A stretch of 44,546 bases of DNA from an uncultured Maritimibacter sp. (GTDB lineage: Bacteria > Pseudomonadota > Alphaproteobacteria > Rhodobacterales > Rhodobacteraceae). The translations under genes and the position numbers were made by a program. This document shows, piece by piece, positions 16,723 through 24,683 of the stretch. The notes below the pieces were generated by a model. It was not told where the DNA came from. It ran no database searches and saw only the letters and a list, made by a program, of their open reading frames with translations. Positions within the stretch are counted from its first letter, which is position 1; the number at the start of each line of letters is the position of its first letter. The stretch is from NCBI GenBank assembly GCA_913063035.1, contig CAJXYS010000027.1, positions 1 through 44,546 of the forward strand, given 5' to 3'.

Positions 16723-18093
16723 TCAGAGCGGGCGCATCTGCGGCCGGCGCCAGCTTGCCGCCGGCTCGATCATCAGGTCGGTCAGCGCCCAGACCAGCGC
16801 GTCGACGCGGTCCGGGCTGCCCGCGCCCTCGTAGCCGCGGATCGTCATCCGGCACATCTGATCCTCCAGCGCGGCGAGCCCGGGCAGATGCGCGACGCGG
16901 CCCTGTTCGTACAGGGCGGCGACCGGCTCGGCGCGCGCGGCCTTGCCGCGGGCGGCGCGGACCGCCCGGAACGGCACGAGCGGGTCGATCTGCCGGATCA
17001 CGCTCTCGACCAGGTCGCCGCCCTGGTTGACCTCGGCCACCAGCCGGTCCGCCCCGTGGCGCGCCATCGCGGCGATCGCCGCCTCGGCCCAGTCCCGGGG
17101 CGATGCCCCGGCGAGGCTCGCATCCTCCAGCACCACGGCGCGCCAGTCGCCCGGCGGCCCTTCGGTCAGCGCGCCGGCCACGACGATTCCGCAGGCATCA
17201 GAACCGGCGCCGCCCGTCACCGGCGGGTCCACCGCCACCACCACGCGGCTGAGCGCCGGTGCCTCGGGCAGGCGGCAGGCCTCGAGCCCGGCTGTGGTCC
17301 AGAACGCGCCCTCGGCCTCTTCGAGCAATTCGCCATCGAGTTCCTGCCGGCCGAGGCGCGTGCCGCCGTATTTCGCCCGCACCGCCGCGAGGAAGGAGTC
17401 GGCCAGGAAGGCGCGGTTGGCCTCGGTCGGGGCCGAGGTGACGACGGTGTCGGCGGCCTTCAGCAGCTCCTTCAGCACACCCACATTGCGCGGTGTCGTG
17501 GTCACCACCTGGCGCGGATGGGTGCCCAGGCGCAGGCCGAACTGCAGCATGTCCCAGGCCTCGCGCCCCTTTTTCCATTTCGCCAATTCGTCCACCCAGG
17601 CGGCGTCGAACTGGGGGCCGCGCAGGCTTTCGGGCTCGTGCGCAGAGAAGGCCTGCGCGATGGCCCCGTTCGGCCAGACCAGCCGCCGGCGCGTGGCTTC
17701 CCATTGCGGGCGCCGGTCCGGCGGCGCACAGGCGAGGATCCCGCTCTCGCCGAAGACCATCACCTCGCGGACCTGGTCGAGCGTCTCGCCCACCAGCGCG
17801 ACCCGGCGCGCGGCCCCCACGTCCAGGGGCCGCGCGCCTTCGACCTGGGCGCGCACCCACTCGGCCCCGGCGCGGGTCTTGCCCGCCCCGCGCCCCCCGA
17901 GGATCACCCAGCTCTTCCAGTCGCCCTCGGGCGGCAGCTGATGATCCAGCGCCCAGAATTCGAAGATGTAGGGCAGCGCGAGGATGGCCTGTTCGCTCAG
18001 CCCTTCAAGAAACGTCTCCGCCGTTTCCGGCGGCGCGGAGGCGAGCCAGGCGGCGCCCGATTTCAGCGCGCGCCGCGTCGAAGTCGATGGCAT
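16723..18093 (-). CDS. GTA terminase large subunit (gp2)
   Basis: 456 residues from ATG 18093. The packaging ATPase has its Walker A motif GGRGAGKT at residues 66-73 and a Walker B-like stretch FDAAWVDELAKW. The C-terminal RNase H-like nuclease has the conserved aspartate region VVVAVDPPVTGGAGSDACGI. The protein packages random host DNA into GTA heads by headful filling. The start is uncertain: a TTG at 18135, preceded by GGAGGA, would add 14 residues. GTA TerL proteins usually begin just before a segment like SGAAWLAS, which favours 18093. Either way the N-terminus overlaps the TerS gene in another frame by 89 bases or more. Confidence 0.94.
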   Translation of the reverse strand: MPSTSTRRALKSGAAWLASAPPETAETFLEGLSEQAILALPYIFEFWALDHQLPPEGDWKSWVILGGRGAGKTRAGAEWVRAQVEGARPLDVGAARRVALVGETLDQVREVMVFGESGILACAPPDRRPQWEATRRRLVWPNGAIAQAFSAHEPESLRGPQFDAAWVDELAKWKKGREAWDMLQFGLRLGTHPRQVVTTTPRNVGVLKELLKAADTVVTSAPTEANRAFLADSFLAAVRAKYGGTRLGRQELDGELLEEAEGAFWTTAGLEACRLPEAPALSRVVVAVDPPVTGGAGSDACGIVVAGALTEGPPGDWRAVVLEDASLAGASPRDWAEAAIAAMARHGADRLVAEVNQGGDLVESVIRQIDPLVPFRAVRAARGKAARAEPVAALYEQGRVAHLPGLAALEDQMCRMTIRGYEGAGSPDRVDALVWALTDLMIEPAASWRRPQMRPL

Positions 18094-18340
18094 ATCCGTC
18101 GGCGGCGCCCCGTTCTGCCTTGCAGCGCTCTTCAAGTTTCTGTTCCTCCGCGACAGCCGTGTTCAGGGCCCGCAGCAATTCGCGCCGCACCCCTTCGAAC
18201 CCGGCGACCGTCTTGGGGTCGCCGGCTTGCAGTTTCTCGAGGAGATCGTTCATCTCCGCGTTCATGCGTCTGAATTGCGATCGCGCCGTCGTCAGAAGAC
18301 TGTCTGACGGCGCATCCTCGCCGGACCGATCGAATGACAT
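18005..18340 (-). CDS. GTA small terminase-like protein (gp1)
   Basis: 111 residues, almost entirely helical (FRRMNAEMNDLLEKLQAGD, VRRELLRALNTAVAEEQKLE, FDAARAEIGRRLARLRAAG). It fits GTA gp1, the first gene of the cluster and the GTA small terminase. No helix-turn-helix is apparent, in line with packaging that is not tied to a cos/pac sequence. The ATG at 18340 is the first start after the promoter region. Its last 89 bases lie inside the TerL coding frame. Confidence 0.85.
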   Translation of the reverse strand: MSFDRSGEDAPSDSLLTTARSQFRRMNAEMNDLLEKLQAGDPKTVAGFEGVRRELLRALNTAVAEEQKLEERCKAERGAADGYAIDFDAARAEIGRRLARLRAAGNGGDVS

Positions 18341-18443
18341 ATACGCCTAGGCCTGCCTCTCATGCTCCTCCGCACGAGCGAAAGGAAAGGCGGCCGCGGG
18401 GTCGCCCCCGGGCCGCCTGCCCATTTCTGCCAGCTTGCCCAAA

Positions 18444-18472
18444 GCTATACTCCGGACCGCGCGCAAAGTCAA
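18444..18472 (-). promoter_or_regulatory. Predicted promoter of the GTA operon
   Basis: On the minus strand, TTGACT (18472-18467) and TATAGC (18449-18444) are separated by exactly 17 bases, a strong sigma70-type match in an AT-rich patch just upstream of TerS. The start of transcription would be near 18437, giving a leader of about 97 bases before ATG 18340. Known GTA promoters are controlled by GafA and by the CckA-ChpT-CtrA pathway. The site is a sequence prediction only. Confidence 0.65.
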
Positions 18473-18483
18473 GAAGTTTATTG

Positions 18484-18498
18484 TTAACAAAGGGTTAA
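18484..18498. promoter_or_regulatory. CtrA-like box TTAA-N7-TTAA before the GTA operon
   Basis: TTAA at 18484-18487 and TTAA at 18495-18498 are separated by exactly 7 bases, the full consensus spacing for the CtrA response regulator. The same bases can be read as two GTTAAC palindromes 5 bases apart. The box centre is about 54 bases upstream of the predicted GTA transcription start and 8 or more bases past the mltG stop. Binding by CtrA is inferred. Confidence 0.6.
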
Positions 18499-18506
18499 CG
18501 TAAAAT

Positions 18507-19664
18507 CTACTCGCCGTTCCGACGCTCTGCCTCGATCTGGCGCCAGCGCGCGACGTTGCGGTTATGCTCGGCGAGCGTCTCGGCGAAGGCGTGCCCGCCG
18601 CTGCCATCCGCCACGAAGTAGAAATAATCCGTCTGGGCCGGGTTCACCGCCGCCTCGATCGAGGCGCGGCCGGGATTGGCGATCGGTGTCGGCGGCAGCC
18701 CGTAGATCACGTAGGTATTGTAGGGCGTGGCCCCGCGCAGCTCGCTCTGGCGCAGACCGCGGCCCAGAACGCCCTCGCCCCCGGTAATGCCGTAGATCAC
18801 CGTCGGGTCGGTCTGCAGCCGCATGCCGGCCTCCATCCGGTTGACGAAGACCGAGGCGACCTGGCGGCGCTCATAGGGCACGCCGGTCTCCTTCTCGATG
18901 ATCGAGGCCAGGATCAGCGCCTCCTCGGGCGTGTCGACGGGCAGATCGGCCTGCCGCAGCGCCCAGACCTCTTCGAGGATGCGGTCCTGCGCGGCGCGCA
19001 TGCGCGCGAGGATCTCCGCGCGGTCGGCCCCGCGGCGCACCTCGTAGGTCTCGGGCGCGAGCCGGCCCTCGGGGGGAACATCGGGCACCGCGCCCGACAG
19101 GAAATCGGCCTGGCGCAGCGCGTCGGTCACCTGCCAGCTGGTCGTCCCCGGCGCCACCGTGATCCGGTAGGCCACGGCGTCCCCCGAGCCTTCGACCGCG
19201 GCATAGGCCTCCGGCACCGGCTCGCCCGGCGCGAAGGCGGCCAGTTCCTCGGTCTCGCCGCTGCCCGGCGTGCGCTCGACCAGGCGCATCTCGATGTCAC
19301 CCACGCCGATCAGGTAGTTGGCGACATAGCGGAACCGCGACGGCCCGCCTTTGGTCAGGATCTCGAGGATCGCCTCCATCGAGGTGCCGGCCGGGATCTC
19401 GTAATTGCCGAATTTCAGGTCTCCCGCCATGTCGGCATAATCGGCGCCGATGCGGAAGATGGGCCCGCTGGTGATCGCGCCAGCCTCCTCCAGGCGGCGC
19501 GACACCGCCTGCAGGCTGTCGCCGCGCTGCACCTCGAAGAAGATCGCCTGCTCCAGCGGCCCCGGGCCGGTGAATTGTCGCTGCCCCCAAGCGATCAGAA
19601 CGCCGAGCGCGATAACCGCGACGATCAGCAGCGTGATCGCGTTCGAGGCGACGTTGCGCCACAT
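18507..19664 (-). CDS. mltG: Endolytic murein transglycosylase MltG
   Basis: 385 residues. One N-terminal transmembrane segment (NAITLLIVAVIALGVLIAWG) is followed by a LysM-like region (RGDSLQAVSRRLEEAGAI) and the YceG/MltG catalytic domain. The active-site glutamate lies in ASIIEKETGVPYERR, and VNRMEAGMRLQTDPTVIYGI, LPPTPIANPGRASIEAAVNP and YFYFVADGSGGHAFAETLAE are conserved. It cuts nascent glycan strands in the periplasm and sets their length. The start codon overlaps the fabF stop by one base. The fabF-mltG adjacency is common in proteobacteria. Confidence 0.96.
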   Translation of the reverse strand: MWRNVASNAITLLIVAVIALGVLIAWGQRQFTGPGPLEQAIFFEVQRGDSLQAVSRRLEEAGAITSGPIFRIGADYADMAGDLKFGNYEIPAGTSMEAILEILTKGGPSRFRYVANYLIGVGDIEMRLVERTPGSGETEELAAFAPGEPVPEAYAAVEGSGDAVAYRITVAPGTTSWQVTDALRQADFLSGAVPDVPPEGRLAPETYEVRRGADRAEILARMRAAQDRILEEVWALRQADLPVDTPEEALILASIIEKETGVPYERRQVASVFVNRMEAGMRLQTDPTVIYGITGGEGVLGRGLRQSELRGATPYNTYVIYGLPPTPIANPGRASIEAAVNPAQTDYFYFVADGSGGHAFAETLAEHNRNVARWRQIEAERRNGE

Positions 19665-20926
19665 CAGCCGTCGACCCGGCCCAGGACGAGCGAGGCGTTC
19701 GTGCCGCCGAAGCCGAAGGAGTTCGACAGCGCGATATCGATCTTGCGGTCCCGCGCGGCGTTGGGGGCGAGGTCGATCGGCGTGTCGACGGCCGGGCTGT
19801 CGAGGTTCAGCGTCGGCGGCGCCACCTGGTCGCGGATCGCAAGGATCGAGAAGATCGCCTCGACCGCGCCGGCGGCCCCGAGCAGGTGGCCGATGGACGA
19901 CTTGGTCGAGGTCATGGTCGCCTGCCCGGCCGCGTTGCCGAGCAGCCGCTCCACGGCGCCCAGCTCGATCACGTCGGCCATGGTCGAGGTGCCGTGGGCG
20001 TTGATGTAGTCGATATCGGCCGCAGTGATCCCCGCATGCGCGAGCGCCGCGCTCATCGACCGGTAGCCGCCCTCGCCATCCTCCGACGGGGCGGTGATGT
20101 GATAGGCGTCCCCAGAGAGCCCGTAGCCCAGCACCTCGGCATAGATCTTGGCGCCGCGGGCCTTGGCGTGCTCGTATTCCTCCAGCACGACGACGCCCGC
20201 GCCCTCGCCCATGACGAAGCCGTCGCGGTCGGCGTCATAGGGCCGGCTGGCGGATTTCGGATCGTCCTTGCGCTTGGTCGAGAGCGCCTTGCAGGCGTTG
20301 AAGCCGGCGATGCCGATCTCGCTGATCGGGCTTTCGGCGCCGCCCGCGACCATCACCTCGGCATCGCCGTAGCGGATGAGCCGCGCCGCGTCGCCGATGG
20401 CGTGGGCCCCGGTCGAACAGGCGGTGACCACCGCGTGGTTCGGCCCCTTGAAGCCGTAGCGGATCGAGACCTGTCCCGAGGCCAGGTTGATGAGCGCGCC
20501 GGGAATGAAGAAGGGCGAGACCCGCCGCGGCCCGCGTTCCTTGAGCGCGATGGCCGTGTCGGCGATCGAGGACAACCCGCCGATTCCCGAACCGATCATG
20601 ACCCCCGTGCGCAGCCGGCTGTCCTCGTCCTCGGGCGTCCAGCCGGCGTCCTTCACCGCCTGGTCGGCGGCCGCCATGGCATAGAGGATGAAATCGTCGA
20701 CCTTGCGCCGTTCCTTGGGCTCCATCCAGTCGTCGGGATTGAACGTCCCGTCGCTGCCGTCGCCCTGCGGGATCTCGCAGGCGTAATCGGTCGCCAGGTG
20801 ACCGGCGTCGAAGCGGGTGATGGTGCCTGCGCCGGACTCGCCCGCGAGCAGCCGTTTCCACGTTTCCTCGACGCCGCAGGCCAGCGGCGACACCATTCCC
20901 AGTCCGGTCACGACCACACGACGCAT
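19664..20926 (-). CDS. fabF: 3-oxoacyl-[acyl-carrier-protein] synthase II
   Basis: 420 residues. Condensing enzyme that extends acyl-ACP with malonyl-ACP. The nucleophile is C170 in VVTACSTGAHAIG. The two histidines lie in NAHGTSTMADVIE and KSSIGHLLGAAGAVE, and the C-terminus carries NSFGFGGTNASLVLGR. The ATG at 20926 has GAGGAAG just before it. The longer frame to 20995 has no conserved residues. mltG is translationally coupled downstream. Confidence 0.97.
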   Translation of the reverse strand: MRRVVVTGLGMVSPLACGVEETWKRLLAGESGAGTITRFDAGHLATDYACEIPQGDGSDGTFNPDDWMEPKERRKVDDFILYAMAAADQAVKDAGWTPEDEDSRLRTGVMIGSGIGGLSSIADTAIALKERGPRRVSPFFIPGALINLASGQVSIRYGFKGPNHAVVTACSTGAHAIGDAARLIRYGDAEVMVAGGAESPISEIGIAGFNACKALSTKRKDDPKSASRPYDADRDGFVMGEGAGVVVLEEYEHAKARGAKIYAEVLGYGLSGDAYHITAPSEDGEGGYRSMSAALAHAGITAADIDYINAHGTSTMADVIELGAVERLLGNAAGQATMTSTKSSIGHLLGAAGAVEAIFSILAIRDQVAPPTLNLDSPAVDTPIDLAPNAARDRKIDIALSNSFGFGGTNASLVLGRVDG

Positions 20927-21031
20927 GTTTCTTCCTCGCTGCTCGACCTTCATCAGTCGGCGCCTCTGATACACGGCTTCGCGTCTCAGGGGCAAGGGCG
21001 CCGGGGCGGTCCGGGGCCGGTTTTCGCCGGC

Positions 21032-21775
21032 TCAGAGGAACTCCGCCGTCTCCTCGGGCTCGGGCTGCGCCATCTTCAGGGCCGTCTCGAGATCGACGGT
21101 CCGGTTGAAAAGCGCGCGCCCCAGCACCGCGCCCGAGACGCCCGGCACGTATTTGAGCCGCGCAACGTCGTCGATGCCGTGGATCACGCCGCTGGCGATC
21201 ACCGGTGTCCGGCAGGCCGCGGCCAGCCCGGAGATCACCCCGATCGAGGCCTCGGTCCCCTCGATGTCGGTGTTGATGTCGGTGATCTTGATCGCCGCCA
21301 GCGGCGTCTGGGCAAAGCTCTCGATGAAAGCCTCGGGCGTGATCGCGCAGGACTGGGTCCAGCCCTCGACCATCAGCTTGCCATCCATGACGTCCACCGC
21401 CAGCACGATCTGGTCCGGGTAGTACTTGGCGAGCTCCTGCACCAGGGCCGGGTCCTGCACCGCGAGCGTGCCGATCACGACGCGCCCGGCGCCCTGCTCG
21501 ATCCAGTCCTCGACCCGCTCGCGCGACCGGAAGCCACCGGCCAGTTGCACCGGGATGCCGGCGGCGCGGATGATCTCGATCACCAGCGCGCGGTTGCGGT
21601 CGTTCCCCGCGAGCGCGTCGAAATCGGTCAGCTGCATCCAGGACGCACCCGCCTGCGCAAACTCGCGCGCCTTCTCGACCGGATCCACATGCCAGATCTG
21701 GGGCTCGTCCAGACGGCCGCGGTAGAGGCTCACGCAGCGCCCGCCCTGAAGCTCGATCGTCGGGTAAAGTATCAT
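21032..21775 (-). CDS. HisA-like (betaalpha)8-barrel protein, paralogue of ProFAR isomerase
   Basis: 247 residues from ATG 21775. The fold and phosphate-binding loops follow HisA: QLAGGFRSRERVEDWI, GAGRVVIGTLAV, IVLAVDVMDGK, IKITDINTD and ASGVIHGIDDVARL. Compared with HisA (IPAxDLxxG), the catalytic Asp8 is Glu here (PTIELQGG, E8), while the second aspartate (D128) and threonine (T165) are kept. HisA isomerises ProFAR in histidine synthesis. The context here is fatty-acid genes, with no other his gene in the window, so a different or altered function is possible. It follows acpP after a terminator and a 215-base gap, and precedes fabF. Confidence 0.85.
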   Translation of the reverse strand: MILYPTIELQGGRCVSLYRGRLDEPQIWHVDPVEKAREFAQAGASWMQLTDFDALAGNDRNRALVIEIIRAAGIPVQLAGGFRSRERVEDWIEQGAGRVVIGTLAVQDPALVQELAKYYPDQIVLAVDVMDGKLMVEGWTQSCAITPEAFIESFAQTPLAAIKITDINTDIEGTEASIGVISGLAAACRTPVIASGVIHGIDDVARLKYVPGVSGAVLGRALFNRTVDLETALKMAQPEPEETAEFL

Positions 21776-21939
21776 TTCCGGACACCCTTGCAGCGGCGCC
21801 GCGCCCGGCCTGGCGGGCAAACGGCGCGATGTGACGTTCCGCCGGTCTTGCCCGGCGAGCGGACAATAATCCGGACCGAGCATAACCTATCGGGTGTCAC
21901 CGACCAAAAACGGTCCTTGCGCGACCCCGCGGCACAACG

Positions 21940-21967
21940 AAAAACGGCGCCCCGGGGGGCGCCGTTT
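21940..21967 (-). terminator. Intrinsic terminator after acpP
   Basis: 21942-21952 pairs with 21957-21967, an 11-bp stem with a short G/C loop. On the minus strand it is followed by five Ts (21944-21940). It lies just past the acpP stop codon and should end the acpP transcript before the HisA-like gene. Confidence 0.85.
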
Positions 21968-21990
21968 CCATCACCGCGAAGCGGTCGCGC

Positions 21991-22224
21991 TTACTGCGCG
22001 TCCTTGATGAACTTCACCGCGTCGCCGAAGGTCTGGATGGTCTCGGCCGCATCGTCCGGAATCTCGATGCCGAATTCCTCTTCGAAGGCCATGACCAGCT
22101 CGACGGTGTCGAGGCTGTCGGCCCCGAGGTCGTCGATGAAGGAGGCGTTTTCGCTCACCTTGTCCTCTTCGACACCCAGGTGCTCGACAACGATCTTCTT
22201 AACGCGATCTGCGATGTCGCTCAT
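21991..22224 (-). CDS. acpP: Acyl carrier protein
   Basis: 77 residues, acidic, four-helix ACP. The phosphopantetheine attachment serine is S37 in [19 protein letters not shown], and the helix III region is [20 protein letters not shown]. It carries acyl chains for FabD, FabG and FabF, encoded around it. It has its own predicted promoter and terminator, as expected for a protein needed in large amounts. GAGGA lies 8 bases before the ATG. Confidence 0.98.
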   Translation of the reverse strand: MSDIADRVKKIVVEHLGVEEDKVSENASFIDDLGADSLDTVELVMAFEEEFGIEIPDDAAETIQTFGDAVKFIKDAQ

Positions 22225-22362
22225 GTCTTAAATCCTCACATTCCTGCGGGAGGAATTCCCGTTCAGTTCTCGCTCGTGTGCCCGTTGCGGGCGGTTTGTT
22301 GCCCTTTGTGCAGGCGGCGGGTCACCGCAAAGCGTTTAAGCGCCCCCGGCAAAACTGCGCCG

Positions 22363-22390
22363 CCTATAGCACAAACGTTCCGCTTGGCAA
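22363..22390 (-). promoter_or_regulatory. Predicted acpP promoter
   Basis: On the minus strand TTGCCA (22390-22385) and TATAGG (22368-22363) are 16 bases apart in the 194-base gap between fabG and acpP. Transcription from about 22356 would leave a leader of about 130 bases before the acpP ATG. Sequence prediction only. Confidence 0.5.
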
Positions 22391-22418
22391 ACGGTTTCGA
22401 CCCCAATTTCCGGCCGGG

Positions 22419-23156
22419 TCAGATCATCGCCATTCCGCCGTTCACATGCAGCGTCTGGCCGGTCACGTAACCCGCTTCCGGCGCCGCCAGGTAGAGCACG
22501 GCTGCGGCGATTTCCACCGGGTCGCCCATGCGCCCGGCGGGGATCTGGCCGAGGATCTTGTCCTTCTGGTCGTCGGTCAGCTCGTCGGTCATGGCCGTGG
22601 CGACGAAACCCGGCGCGACCGCGTTGACGGTGATGCCGCGGGTCGCGACCTCGTAGGCGAGCGACTTGGACATGCCGACCATGCCCGCCTTCGCGGCGGC
22701 GTAGTTGGCCTGGCCCGGATTGCCCGTCGCCCCGACCACGGACGAGATGTTCACGATCCGCCCCCAGCGCGCCTTCATCATGCCGCGCAGCACCCCGCGG
22801 CAGAGCCGCATCGCCGCGGTCAGGTTGACGTCGAGCACCGACTGCCATTCCTCGTCGGACATCCGCATGAACAGGTTGTCGCGGGTGATCCCGGCATTGT
22901 TGACCAGGATGTCCACCCCGCCCATCGCCGCGGCCGCCTGTTTCGGCAGCGCCGCGACCGCCTCGGGGTCGCCCAGGTTGCAGGGCAGCACATGGGCCCG
23001 GTCGCCCAGCCGGCCGGCCAACTCTTCGAGCGGCCCGGTCCGGGTGCCCGAAAGCCCCACCGTGGCGCCGGCGTCATGGAGCGCGGTGGCGATGGCCCCG
23101 CCGATGCCGCCGGAGGCCCCGGTGATCAGCGCGCTCTTTCCCGTCAGGTCGAACAT
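22419..23156 (-). CDS. fabG: 3-oxoacyl-[acyl-carrier-protein] reductase
   Basis: 245 residues, short-chain dehydrogenase fold. NADPH-binding motif TGASGGIGGAIA near the N-terminus, NNAGITRD, and catalytic S139, Y152 and K156 (NISSVVGATG, NYAAAKAGM). The C-terminus is GQTLHVNGGMAMI. It reduces 3-oxoacyl-ACP in fatty-acid elongation. The ATG at 23156 has GAGAGG 7 bases upstream and gives the usual MFDLTGK start. An ATG at 23171, in ATGA overlap with the fabD stop, would add five residues and could be used for coupling. Confidence 0.97.
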   Translation of the reverse strand: MFDLTGKSALITGASGGIGGAIATALHDAGATVGLSGTRTGPLEELAGRLGDRAHVLPCNLGDPEAVAALPKQAAAAMGGVDILVNNAGITRDNLFMRMSDEEWQSVLDVNLTAAMRLCRGVLRGMMKARWGRIVNISSVVGATGNPGQANYAAAKAGMVGMSKSLAYEVATRGITVNAVAPGFVATAMTDELTDDQKDKILGQIPAGRMGDPVEIAAAVLYLAAPEAGYVTGQTLHVNGGMAMI

Positions 23157-23167
23157 GTTTGTGCCTC

Positions 23168-24112
23168 TCATTGCAGTGTCTCGGCCGCCGCGGCGGCCTC
23201 TTCGGGCGTGCCCACCGTGCGGGTGACGATCGTGCGGTCGATGCGCCTGATCATCGCCGACAGCGCCTTGCCCGCACCGATCTCCCAGGCCTCGGTCACG
23301 CCATGCGCGGCCATCCAGGCGACCGACTCGCGCCAGCGCACCGAATGCGTCACCTGCTGGATCAGCAGCGTGCGGATCTCGTCGGGGGCGGTGACGGCGG
23401 CGGCCGGAACATTGGCCACCAGCGCCACCCTGGGCGTCTCGATCGCGACCTCGGCCAGCGCGTCGGCCATGACGCGCGCCGCGGGCTCCATCAGACGGCA
23501 GTGGAAGGGGGCCGAGACCGGCAGCATCACCGCGCGCTTGGCGCCCGCCTCCTTGGCACGCTCGGTGGCACGCTCGACCGCGGCTTTGCTGCCGGAGATC
23601 ACCACCTGTGTCGGGTCGTTGTCGTTGGCGGCCTCGCAGACGGCGCCGGTCTCGCGGGCGGCAGCCTCGGCCACGTCCCGCGCACCGGCGAGGTCCAGCC
23701 CCAGCAGCGCCGCCATCGCCCCCTCGCCGACCGGCACGGCCTCCTGCATGGCGCGGCCCCGGATCCGCAGCAGCCGCGCGGTATCGGGCAGGCTGATCGC
23801 GCCGGCCGCGCAGAGCGCCGAGTATTCGCCCAGCGAATGGCCCGCGACATAGTCGGCCGCGGTGACCGCGACGCCCTCGGCCCCGAGCGCGGCCATCGCC
23901 GCCATCGAGGTGGCCATCAGCGCCGGCTGCGCGTTCTGGGTCAGCGTCAGCGTCTCGGCATCGCCCTCCCAGATCAGCGCCGAGAGCTTCTCGCCCAGCG
24001 CCTCGTCGACCTCGTCGAACACGGCCCGCGCCTGCGGATAGGCCTCGGCCAGGGCCTTGCCCATGCCGATCGCCTGCGCCCCCTGCCCCGGAAATACGAA
24101 TGCGCGCGACAT
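23168..24112 (-). CDS. fabD: Malonyl-CoA:ACP transacylase
   Basis: 314 residues. [14 protein letters not shown] at the start, the nucleophile S93 in [11 protein letters not shown]118 in [10 protein letters not shown], and H204 in [11 protein letters not shown]. It loads malonate onto ACP for fatty-acid synthesis. First gene of the minus-strand fab group, divergent from rpsF with a 215-base intergenic region. fabG follows in overlap or close spacing. Confidence 0.97.
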   Translation of the reverse strand: MSRAFVFPGQGAQAIGMGKALAEAYPQARAVFDEVDEALGEKLSALIWEGDAETLTLTQNAQPALMATSMAAMAALGAEGVAVTAADYVAGHSLGEYSALCAAGAISLPDTARLLRIRGRAMQEAVPVGEGAMAALLGLDLAGARDVAEAAARETGAVCEAANDNDPTQVVISGSKAAVERATERAKEAGAKRAVMLPVSAPFHCRLMEPAARVMADALAEVAIETPRVALVANVPAAAVTAPDEIRTLLIQQVTHSVRWRESVAWMAAHGVTEAWEIGAGKALSAMIRRIDRTIVTRTVGTPEEAAAAAETLQ

Positions 24113-24196
24113 CCACGCTCCTCCCGTTGATCCCTGTCCGGCGCATGACTAGCGCTGTCGGACCGCGCCGTCTAGGCCGGCTGCGCCGCGGTCCGG

Positions 24197-24224
24197 TTGC
24201 ATCGCGGGCTGAGCCGTGTATAAG
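24197..24224 (+). promoter_or_regulatory. Predicted promoter of rpsF-rpsR-rplI
   Basis: TTGCAT (24197-24202) and TATAAG (24219-24224) with a 16-base spacer. Transcription would start near 24231, leaving a leader of about 97 bases that contains the inverted repeats listed separately. Sequence prediction only. Confidence 0.6.
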
Positions 24225-24231
24225 GCCCCAT

Positions 24232-24297
24232 CCTTCCGCAAAGGACATGAACCGCGATGCCTCTCGCGGGCGGGTGCGGAAGGTGGCAGACCCGCCC
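24232..24297 (+). promoter_or_regulatory. Structured rpsF leader, candidate ribosomal-protein autoregulatory element
   Basis: Three inverted repeats lie between the predicted promoter and rpsF. 24232-24240 pairs with 24275-24283 (9 bp). Nested inside it, 24252-24257 pairs with 24264-24269 (6 bp). 24268-24274 can instead pair with 24291-24297 (7 bp), which competes with the first two. Many bacteria control this operon through a leader RNA bound by S6:S18. Whether this leader carries that motif was not tested. Confidence 0.5.
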
Positions 24298-24327
24298 TTT
24301 GAAGCACGCCTGAAAAAGGAACCGACC

Positions 24328-24666
24328 ATGCCGCTCTACGAGCATGTGGTTATCGCGCGTCAGGACATTTCCAACGCGCAGGCCGAGGGCCTTGCCGAGC
24401 ATTTCGGCACCGTTCTGGCCGACAACGGCGGAAAGCTGATCGACAGCGAGTACTGGGGCCTCAAGACGATGGCCTACAAGATCAACAAGAACCGCAAGGG
24501 TCACTACAGCTTCATGCGCTCCGACGCCCCGGCGCCGGCCGTGCAGGAGATGGAGCGCCTGATGCGCCTGCATGACGACGTCATGCGCGTCATGACCATC
24601 AAGGTCGAGGAACACGAGGAAGGCCCCTCGGTTCAGATGCAGAAGCGCGACGATCGCCGCCGTTGA
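24328..24666 (+). CDS. rpsF: 30S ribosomal protein S6
   Basis: 112 residues. [20 protein letters not shown] at the start, [20 protein letters not shown] and the helix [20 protein letters not shown] are typical of S6, which binds 16S rRNA together with S18. AAAAAGGA precedes ATG 24328. The open frame reaches further upstream without S6 similarity. It ends in a basic tail (QKRDDRRR), common in this group. First gene of the rpsF-rpsR-rplI operon. Confidence 0.98.
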   Translation: MPLYEHVVIARQDISNAQAEGLAEHFGTVLADNGGKLIDSEYWGLKTMAYKINKNRKGHYSFMRSDAPAPAVQEMERLMRLHDDVMRVMTIKVEEHEEGPSVQMQKRDDRRR

Positions 24667-24683
24667 GGAAAGGACACTAAGTC

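Noticed and set aside
3460-18340. An integrated prophage
   Set aside because: There is no integrase, repressor, replication or lysis gene and no attachment repeat. Gene order and content fit a GTA.
21032-21775. Ordinary hisA
   Set aside because: Asp8 is Glu and the context is not histidine synthesis, so the symbol was not given.
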